Source: Sapria himalayana
Lineage: Eukaryota > Streptophyta > Magnoliopsida > Malpighiales > Rafflesiaceae
Length of the DNA stretch: 64,000 bases
Assembly (NCBI GenBank): GCA_029783825.1
Contig: JAREIK010002631.1
Coordinates: 134,909-198,908 of the forward strand
Reading direction: 5' to 3'
The notes below the pieces were generated by a model. The model did not search any database. It saw nothing but the letters and a program-made list of their open reading frames with translations, and was not told the origin of the DNA. Every line of letters starts with the position of its first letter. The first letter of the stretch is position 1. The position numbers and the translations under genes are program-made. Positions 15,201-27,200 of this stretch are shown here, one piece after another.

Positions 15201-18200
15201 TACTGAAAATTAGTTGTCTTACTATTAAATAACTGAATTGATGATATAATTCATATAGCATCGACATTTGGATGAATGTCTGATTTATTATTTGTACGAC
15301 TCATGTATTTGTGAATTTTTATTGATGAGATAGTCTCATTAATGAGCTTTTAAGAAATCGCTTAACCAATAAAATTAGACAGTATAACAAAATAACAACA
15401 TAAACATATCATTATCATTATTATTAAAAAAAATCATCTCTTTTATGTAGCCATCGAATTTGCTTCTAAAGACTAGTGAGCAAAAATCTAAAATTAACAA
15501 ATTTTTGCCCATAATATATAACAAAAAAAATCAAAACATATATAATATTTTAATATAAAAAATTTTTTATAAAGTTTGAATAGAAATTTTGATATTCATC
15601 GATTTTATTCTTTCTTCTCTCTGCTCTATTTTTTTTATTTTCCTCTTCCTTTTCTAATCTACTATCTGCTTTAATATTAGTTTAAAAAAAATGGACTGCT
15701 ACCCACAAATCAATGTTGTTATGATACACATTTAATTTCTGTTTATTAGTTTGAATTATAATTTATAAAATTAAAAACTATAATTTTTTAAAAGTTGAAA
15801 TATTAAAAAAAATAAAAAAATAATAAATAATAATTTTAATGACAATAATTTTATAGTCAACGGACTTCAAAAGACATGCTTTTGGTAAAAGAAAATTTTT
15901 TTATTCCATGACATCAACAGATTGATGATAACCGGCATGGAAGTGATGGTATAGAATCTTCTTTTGACATTTATTATGGAATCTTGAATTTTCTTTGTTT
16001 TTTCTATTAAAAAAAGAGTACAGCTTACATTTTTTTGAGTAAAAAAAAAAACATTTTCATTGTTTATGTAATTTTGTTATTTTTTTATGTAAACATATAC
16101 ATTGTGGTAAGATTAAAAAAATCTAAAATTAATATAAGATCGTTGAGAATAACTCATTAAAAATTGAGAATAGATATAATCTATTTGAGCTACAATGATG
16201 AAAATCTTGTTTGTGGCCCAATGTATAAGATATGTTATAGCAGTTATGACACTTGCAAGATTATTTGGGACATGACAACTTTGACATATTCTTTAAGAAT
16301 ATTATATTTATATGATATTATTATTCAATTGTACATGTTATTCGGTATATAAACTATTGAATATTCTTGTATATTTATGATGATATTAGAGAATATGTAA
16401 GCATGAAAATGAACCAGAATTATATCAATTTCATGACTTTTGAATTTTTGTGAATTTTAATAAATAATAATAAAATTGATATATTTTTTTGAGATATTAA
16501 GTGATTTAGTGATCTATTGCTCATCGAGTAGTTTCAACGCATATGTTTGTCGAAATACTATTTATTTGGTCGTGACAATTTTTGTGAGTCAAGAATCTAT
16601 CACCTTGTTAGTACAATCATTTAAGTGTGTAAAATATTTTTTACACACTATAATATTATCATAGAATCACAATTATATTTTTCTCATAATAATTAAATAA
16701 GTATGATATTAATTTCACATCACAGTAATCAATTACCATACTATTGCTAAAAATCATGAACTCTTCATAGCACCACAATTTTATCTTTACTAAGACTTTA
16801 TATTCATATATGTGAGTCATGACATTTATCCAAAACGATAACTTTTGAGCTACAAAAAATTATTGAATTAAAACTACTCAAGCTAAATTCATAATAATTA
16901 TCTAAAATTATAATTTTTGGACACATAATATTACATGATGCATTACTCGAGCAATACTAATTTACATGACTATGACTCTTACCCTTAAGAGAAGACAAAC
17001 TCATAACTTAAATATAGAGGCTTATTGCCAAAGCAATGGTTATTCCTAGCATTACAACCAATTCATACCCAAGAAACATCAAGATCAAAGCTAAGGACAT
17101 TCTCAAAACAACGATCATTTAATATAAAGAAAGACTAATATCAAAGTCACAATAATTTATAGTATTATATCCATTTGGTACATAAGAAAAATCAAGGTCA
17201 AGTGGCAATCATTCCTAGGGTACGTCTATTTAATATAAAAAAGACTAATATCAAAACTATGTTTATTTTCAGTATCATGACTTTATGTTACAAAGATAAA
17301 ATACACAAATTATGAACACTTCCTAGTGTGGCTACTTTATCTTATATAAAGATTATTATATATTCTAAAGGCATGGTCATTATCCATAATCACAATCTCG
17401 AGCTCAAAAGTCCAAGGCTAAAATCATGATATTTTCCCAAAACTGACTTTCTATTTAAACAAATATCAAAATTACAAATTACAAAAAAAAAAGAGAAAAC
17501 AAAATAATAAGAATTATCTAGATTCTTCTTCTTCTTCATGCACAAAACCAAAAGCAAAGTATATCAAACTCTATAAAAATTTGTATACTCCCTAAGGAGA
17601 TTCATGAACAAACAAGGGACAATATATAAACTAAACTCTTGAGTTAAGATCACGACTCTCAAACTCACTCTCATTAAAGTAGATTTGAGAGATCAACCAA
17701 AATAACATAGAATTAAGATTTTTATTTTAGATTCTCATGAAAATTATCATTGGGAATCAAAGATTCATGAGACTTCTCATAAATATGTTTCATTGAATAT
17801 CTCACCATTGACAAGTTCTTTCGAGATCTAGAATTTATGTAATTATGATTTATTTGATATTTGAATAATTCATGAATAATTAATATGTTTGATTTATGTA
17901 ATGGAATAAAAATTAATAAAATTTATAATTAAATAGAACTTAAATTAGATAATTAAATATTAATAAATTTGTACATATTACCATAGTGGACAATGATAAA
18001 TAAATCACAAGGCCCACTCGTACATATGATATAAAGAAAGTGATAGCTCTTTTGATAGCGATACGTGAGCCAAACATATACGTCAAAATTCAAAATTAAG
18101 ATATATTAATCATTATGAGTATGCCACTCACATAGTCAAAAATAGAAATAATTTTACACGTTAATCTATTGTACATGTCTTAAAAGAACTAGTTCTTAAT

Positions 18201-21200
18201 TAATATGAATATTTTATAAAATATTCTCCTTGAGATTTCACCTATAGTGCATGAGTCGTATCATCATTATGAAGTACGATGACAAGTAATTCATAAAACA
18301 TGCGCGAATGTATTATGATTCATAAGATAATGACAACTTTTTGAGTTGTTTTCAACTCATATGGTTCTCACTTACAAAATTTAAAAAAAATATATGTTAA
18401 TTATATAAGTATAACACTTATGAAACTGAAAGTATAAATGCATATAAACCATTTAAGTTCTTGGTCTTTATGACACCTAATGCCAGATAATAAGAATATA
18501 CATTCAAAACAACTACCAATGTTCTATAGATGCGAATCATGAAAAATAATTTTTCACTTCTAATCAATCTCTCCATATTAATAGTAGGAGATGCAGCTAT
18601 AACAGAGGAGAAATGGAATGTTTAGCAGCCATAGACTTTTGGTGGAAGTGAATAAAGCTTCAAATCTCGATCAAACAAGGGAGATCCAAGATACGTAGTT
18701 ATGAGCGGTTGTAGAAGTATTAGAGAGGTACAACAACACTTCTTAGTGCATGCACAAGACTCAAAGAGGAGAAACAATCGCTGGAAGTTGGTGTAGAAGG
18801 CATCGGACAAGGCCGGAAATGAAATCGCGTGGCCGGTGTTAGAAAATGATACTGCCAAGAAATATTGCTGGAAAAGGTTGACGATGGCGAAAGTTTTCTG
18901 GTGATGATACCGCTTACCAGAGGGCTATGGGAGATAAAAAAGATGCCCAAAATAAAACACAAGAGAGCTGTAAAAGATGGGAAGATGACCGGAATGAGAT
19001 ATGGCCACTTAAAAGATTTCCCAAAATTGATTAACGGGAAAAATGGAGGAAAAAGTTTAATTTTCTCTCTAATCCTCCGATACCATGTGAAGAGAGAAAT
19101 GTTAAAGAAAAAGTATTCATAAAAATCAATAATTACAGATTGGTATGAGGGGATATATACACACATAAAGTAGGACCCACAGACAAAAAATAATAATTAA
19201 AAAAAAACAACTATACAATTTCAAACAATTGTCTTAGAACAAAAATTGAGTACACCTCTTTTTAAAATATCACTATCAAGAAACCCCGTAAGAAGCCACT
19301 AATAACTCCGATAATTAGTTTGTCACTCTAAACACTTTGTAGAGCTCTTAGACTTCTCTCTAAAAATAACTATCAGCATCTCTCTAGTATGTCATTTCTT
19401 CATATAATATGTGTTCGGTAAGAAGAGTATATTGTATTTGTATGCTGACGACATATTATTGCTCCCTCAATTGATAGCAACAGTGAGTTGTTGTCCCTGA
19501 CACAGACTACACACAATCCAACTTGATCCATTATATTATACAACACATACATAGTGCACATACTGCACTATTCAGACTCAAGTAGGCAAGGGCGGCACAC
19601 AATGGGATTGATAAAAGAAAATAACTCCTTTGAATTGTGGTAAGAGGACGAACAAAAATGTATGTGGTGTCAATGCTATTGAAAAAATTGATGGTGCATT
19701 ATAGAATTTATGGCACCGACGAGAGCCAAAAGTTTCTGTAACTGTGGAGATGATTGGCGCTCAGTAGAGACGTATGGCAGAAATAATAGAGGCACATGAT
19801 ACGCCGTCAACAGTAGAGATGTCTCTTGTGTACGACATGTTGGGATTGATAAGAGGCTAATGGCACAATTAGAATAGCGAGAGGCAAACAATGTAAGTAA
19901 TGAAAAGCATCGCCAGTTGAGATGGCTAACACCGATGAGCTTTGATAGGTGTTATTGTACATTGGCTGGTACCTATAGTGAAACCCTAATTCAAGAAAAC
20001 CCTAATTTTACTTAGGATTCGCAACTCTAATACCATAAAAAATATTAAAAATAAAAAATCAATAATCACTCTAATAAATAAGATTTCTACAAGGGGTGTA
20101 TATAAAACCCAACTTTGATCAAGATAACTCACATATAAAATACTCTCAACTATAAAGCATAAATAAAATAAAATAAAATAAAAATAATAGTAAATCATGG
20201 TACCATCCTACCCTTCATCTAGAATGCACTGTACTCTCTCAAAAAATGGCCCACCTCAAGACTTCTAACCAAGTCGACTGAAATCTCTTTCAATTTTATA
20301 TCCTATAAACATACTCTATCTGCCTTTTGATCCCAAATCATAGATTTGATAATTTTCTTCTTTTCCCCATTCATTCACTCCTCATACATTCTAAGATAGA
20401 AATCTAATAATCTTTGTGACATTGGAACTAGAACCCACCTATTTCTATTTGAAGCATCTCTGCTGAAACTGCTTTTTGCATAGTTGATAAAATTTTCCAA
20501 ATTTCAAAGTTCCACTCGAGTTTAGAAACAACTGCAAATTTCCTTTTGCAGGACTCTCTACCACATGCATGCATCACTGTCTGCAGAAGCTAACAAGGCC
20601 CACTCAATCACCCTTTTCATGATCCTTAGAAAAGAAAACTCTACAAATAGGCTCCTCTCCCATTTGAATTTTAAGCTCTACTAGTTTAGTTGGCCTAGCA
20701 GCTGTGGACTAATAGGACTCTTTTCCTCTTCATCCCACACACATTTCAAAGTCTGCATTAGACCTACTAGATTGCCTTTGGGGCAAACCCAATTCATTAT
20801 TTAAGCAACAACCTACTTTTGTCATCTCCATTAAAGGGCAAAGTGCCAATTCATTATTTAAGCCCAATTCATTGTAGAGCCTCCACAACTACAATTTTCT
20901 TAAAGACACTTCTGCTCCAAAGGGGCAATGGCAGAGGCACCACTCTCAGGCAAGCTTCTGTCTATTTGACTCTCTTTTTTAGACCCACCCCCTCCCCAAT
21001 ACTTGAATCCACCAGCTCATGTGCAAAGGTCTGCCATGAAAGCTTTTCAAGCCTTTGTTCATCATCCTTTCTGCATCTGATGGAAATTCAAACTGAAACA
21101 ACACCAAGTCTCCTCCTAAAACCAGACTTATATTGCTCTTTCAAAGGCCAAATGCTCCAAAACACTCAACCACCTGACTTAGATCACAAACTTCCTACCA

Positions 21201-24200
21201 AACAAGTAAAAAAATTTTGTTACATCTTTTGAACCTCCACAACCTCCAGAAATTTCTTTGCCTCTGCTCCTGTATTCTCAGCCTTCCTTTCAAAAACCTT
21301 TGCCCACGACACACTGCGCAAGGCCCTTTGTGACCAGCCAAATTCACACCCCTTCTATTCTCAAAGAGGGGCAACACCATGAGTAATGACACCATGCACA
21401 GCACAGCATGGTGGGCTGACTAGGCCACAAAGAAACGGTTCATGCAAGCATGACATGGCACGTTTAACAACTCTAAAAAAACCTCATAAAAAAAAAGATT
21501 TAGGATTAGGTCTAGAAGGCTGTTGCCTAAATTAGGGGCCCTTTCTAAGGAAATGATCCCCAAGGTAAATGATTTGACTGTCAAGTAATAACAAAGACTT
21601 GCTCGAAGCTATGAAAGAATTTGCATTTGCTTCTCAATCTCAAGAATGCTACACCAAATAAGAAACTCATCAAACTTTGCAACATACTCCTTTAATAAAG
21701 AGTTACCTTCTCACAACAAGTTTCATTGATCTAATAGTCGAGAATAATATGATAGAGGAAGATACTTATTTTTAATTAATTTTTTACTTCTATCCACATA
21801 TTAACAGATAACTCACCTCCTATTAAGTAATCATATGTTCCACCAAATATAGGCAAGATTAACTCATAAAAAATCAAAATTTTCCAAAAGAAAATTTTGT
21901 TGAAGACATATTAGCTCATGAATCTACTATAGTTCGGACTCATAATAAATCAAAGACAAAGAAACTTGACCACTCATAACTTAGAGCCTATACTTGAAAG
22001 AAGGAACATACATAGTCTACTTATATCAAATACGTGTATACTACATAGCCAAAAGATCATATAGTCGACCTTTCTAATCTTAATATTTTAATCACTCTTT
22101 AAGAGTAATTTAATAATTATATTCATCATTCAATCTCACAGTATTGTCTTACGCATATTTTCTCATTTTTTTATCTCATTTACTACTTTTTTTGATAATA
22201 TTAAAAACTTAGACTTTTTTCTAAAAAATCATCTTACCCAAAGTAGTATCAAGTCATATTGGAAGACATAAATATCCTTAAATATATCAACCAGTCAGTG
22301 CTAAGCTAGCACAGCCCCAATTTTGGTGTCTTAGTCAGGCCACCGCACAATGTCATTTTGGCACAACATCCTAGAAGGTTGGCCCAGCATTAAACAAAGG
22401 CTCACCTTCCTCAGCCAGGTGTATCGAGTCATGCCAGGTTGGATTGGCAGTGAAACAACACTAGCCAATGGCAGGTAAAATGCCCAATGGAAGTACAATG
22501 CAGTGCAGTGGCATGGACTCTTCAAGCAAGCCAATTAGCTCCAATCCAATGGCCATTGGACACAAACACACAACATTGTGTTGTAAATGAATATAATAAA
22601 ATACATAAATTTCATGATTTCGATTTTAATAATAATATCACAAATAACAATAAATTAAATGATTTTAAAAATAAAGCAATAACGACACTAACAATAAACA
22701 ATTATTAGCAACATCAATAACATGCAAATCAGTCCTCTATCAATTATTAATCTATATATGATTTGGATTATCATGTATGATTTTTAAAATAACCATAACC
22801 TTAATATTCTTGATATTGTATGAGTCATCATCAATTAGCAATTATTTTACTTTATCATTAAAACTTAACTTTCAATCATTTTAATCCTTTGAGCATTATA
22901 GTATTTCTATGATATTTAGTCATAATTTGAATCTCTAATTTTAAAAAAAATTCAATCACAAAAATAGACTACAATATCATTTTAGATACCAGAGAAATTA
23001 ATAAATCACATATTATCTTATATAGCATGGGATAAGTAGATTGGTATAAAATCTACCAACTCAATATATTTAAATTCTAATTATCATCATGTAATAGGAT
23101 AAAATAATAATTTGTATTTAAATACCTAGATAACTCACTCCTATTTGACAAACTGTCCGATCATTCTTTCTTAGCTAATTAAATAACATAGTTATCATGT
23201 TCGAATATGATGTTCATCCATACATAAAAACTCATTAAAATTATCATATATAATATCATAATATTTAAGAATGTTATCAAATTATCCATAAATCCTACCA
23301 TTTAGTTTGTTTGTTTGGTTGATGTAGGTGAATATATATTTTAATACATGATAATTTCAATTCATTTTAACCCTAAGATTCATACAAACAACCAAAAAAA
23401 TAAAGAGAAAATATGAATGACCAATATTTTAAATACTTTAATTTTATAAATATAATTACACACTAAACTCAAGATATCTTATATAATTTTTAAACATACT
23501 ATTAATATTGTGTGCTCACATAAATACAATATATGTGATAGGAGGGTACACAAATAAATATGTATTCATCATATCATATAAAATATTTAGAAATTTTAAA
23601 AAATTAAATTTATATCTCTCCGTATAAATTATTAATAATGAATTCATTATTTTTATTATTGACGTATTTGGATATCACATATTGATAATCAATATATAAA
23701 TCTAACATCAAGTAGATATAATTTCAATGAGATCAGATATCCATTCAAAATTTTTTATTTTTTAGATTCGCTAACAAACATAGAGTGTAACACTCTTGTT
23801 ATATATAGGTATCTTAAAATATTTTAATAAATTTTTTATGTTTTCTAATTATAAGAAATATATTTTTATTTTCACTTGTAATATTATATTAATTATGTGA
23901 CAAAGACGTAACCTGAAAAATATCATCTAAGGATTTGTCTCTAATAGTTCTCATAGATATAATAATAATAATACTATTATTTAAAATATTATTGAATATA
24001 ATACTAAAAATATTTTAATTTTATTTACATTTAGAATCAACATAATCATGGTAGATTAAGAATCAACATAACATGAGTAATATCTATTGCACACATGAAA
24101 TGAGCGGTGACTAATACAAATGTTAGATGCATAATGTGACTAGTTCATATGTCAAATATCATAGAGACCATTCAACTATATTTTCTAAGTTAGTTAAAAA

Positions 24201-27200
24201 ATAATTTTTTTTATTTTAAATATTTTATTATTTCATTCCTACTAATTGACCTAAAAATCTTATGACAATCAAATTGAAAGTAAATTTACATGATATAAAC
24301 TAATTTTGGATCCTCCAAAAATTTAATCAAAATACTCATACTAATAATTAATTTTGTTATTACTTCTTTTTCAAATTTATTATGATAAATAAAAGAAGTC
24401 AATGAATCTGAAGGTGATTCAACTTCAAATACTCAGCTGTTAAGTTGAATTTACCTATAATTCAATGTATCATATTTTTTTAATATATTAATTAACTGTT
24501 GTATATAATTTATTTTGATTATTTATTTTGTATAACCAAAAATATTTCTATTTTAATATTTTCATGTAAGTGCATGAACAAAAATATTAAGAAACCGAAA
24601 ATACAACAATAGCACAATAACGGAGATCCTGCTGTCTGGTCAGCATGCCAAAAAATTTTTGAAGCAAAATCTGGTCCATCCGAGTGATCCAACCCGCTCC
24701 GATTAATTAAACTGAGAAATTATATTAATATAAATTATTTTTATTTTATGTTGTCGTGCTACTATTTTATAGTGTGTGGAATTATTCATCTCCACTGTTT
24801 TCTTCTCTCTGCATGATTTTTATTACGATCATTTTCTACACATAAACTATAAGACATTCTAGACTTCTATTTAGTTATAATCAGTAAATACATATGTATT
24901 TTTTTGGTGGACGTAGCTAGTCGTGTTAAACGACAAGTGAACCACGTTATTTCATGCATTTCTGTTATAGTTTTTGTTTTATTTTTGATTCTGTCGTGCT
25001 TTGATTATGATTGTAGATATATTGTTTATTATATTTTGTTATTCTCATCTTCTGAATCACAAACGTGAAAGCGAAATTGTCCAACATTAACATCTCTCTT
25101 AAAAAATCAATGCTAGCAAAACTCCTATATGTATATATTTTTTATAATATATACATTATGTTGAATCTTATTTGTCACCCTAGTATTTTTATTTTTAATT
25201 ATATTAAAATATATTTATACTACTAAAATTTGTATATTTTTAGATATTTAAGCACGTTGATGCTATATCTATATTTAACTAATTTTCATTAAATTTATTA
25301 TTTATTATTTTTTAATATAAAAGGATGGACTGAAAACAAAAGAAAAAGAAAAATATTTTTAATTTTTTATTTATTATTAATTTATTTATTTATCTAAAAA
25401 TTATTAAATTAAGATTAAATAATATCAATACAATATATATCTTAGCTTTATGTATGCAACAAACACTTTTCACTTTTACCATGTATTCTCATATCTAGAA
25501 GTCACAACCCATCACCAAAATAATTTTGATACTCTGTCAAATTATAATTATAAATATAAATAAAAAAATATGAATACAAATATTATACTATGTCAATATG
25601 AGAACTAGGAGAGGAGACGAGATGAGATGAGATTACAGACATAATCTGACAACTATAAAAAATATAAAAAAAGTTAATTTTTTCTTTAATTAAGGTCAAC
25701 ATGATAGCGATAAACAATGTCCTATCCTATCAATGAAGGTGAAAAATAGTCATCTTAGGATAGCTTTTTTTTTAAATTGTGGTCATACCACAATTTGTGC
25801 TAGCATGCCATGCACAGAAATCATGTCTGGTATAGCACAAGGCCCATATGATCCCAAGTAGGCATGACTTTGGTCCAAGCATAGTTTTGGACTAAGCTAT
25901 ATCATGTCAAGCACTACTGAATTATGTCGTGTTGTTAATTGTGCACAAGTCACTCAACCTACTTGACACCTCTAAATATGTTTCACTCCAATGAAATTTA
26001 AGAGCTAATATCATGATCTATGAAAAAATTTGTTATTAGTTATAAAAGAATACTCACTATAAATTCTTATTCATATGAAAAAATAAATTATTTTAAGATA
26101 AAACTTATAGTAAAAACTATCACTCATATAATTTATCTTAAGATAAATTATCTTATTCATATGTATGAATTCTTATATCATTAATAATGTCTTGCAAATA
26201 AATGATATATCAGTTATACATAAAAAATAATTTTTTTAAAATAACCTTGAGAATAAAATACATATAAAGCAATCACTTGGGATTTAAGCAAAATAATCTG
26301 ATATAATTTATAAATTATGAAATATATAATATAACAATCAATAAAAGCCTAATTTATAAAATTTCCATAGATAACCATCTTATTTAGTTTACACACATAT
26401 ATTATGATTTTTTTTTAAACAATTATGATAATAAGGTAATTTCACTTTTTATGTATATAGTTAATATTTTGATTATGTAAGATTATAAATTATAAATTAT
26501 TCAATTCGAAGAATACATTTAATCATAATTTCAAACAAATTTTCTTATGAGACTTAGATATTTTCATAAGATAAAAATAATTTACTCTAAGAGAGATTAT
26601 TTTATTATATATAATGTATGTAGTAGATACTCTCATTGATATTAGATTTTTAAATTATATTCCATGATATACTCATATTTATATATATACTAATTTTTTA
26701 TTTGATATAACTCATCAAATTAACTCTACTACATATAGAAGAATCATAATAAATATTAATTGTGTAATTATTATCAAATCAAATAACTTATATAATCAAT
26801 ATAATTAATTATTTATAATATACTTATTGACAGATGCACTCAAGCATAACTTTTCATATACTAAAGAATATAAAGAAATCTTCAAGACTTAAAATTTTTT
26901 TTAAAGATCACAAACACTTATAATTAGCCAAATATTTAAATTTTAGTTGGATACTAACTTATACCAAAATTAAGCATAAGTTAAATTTTTTAATTTTTCT
27001 TAGTAAAGATCTTATTAATTAGAAAAATAAGAATAAAATAATTATTTCAAGATTCATGATATAGTCAAAATTAATGGCATGATGATGATCACTTATAAGA
27101 TACTTTAAATTGATATCTACTCGAATAAATCAGATATTCAATTTCTTCTTTCATTACTTATTACTATGACAATTAGACATCAATATATACTTTTAATCTA

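Noticed and set aside
18720..19166. 148-codon minus-strand frame with hydrophobic stretches
   Set aside because: It covers the leader, primer site and LTR of a truncated copia element, a non-coding position in the intact element.
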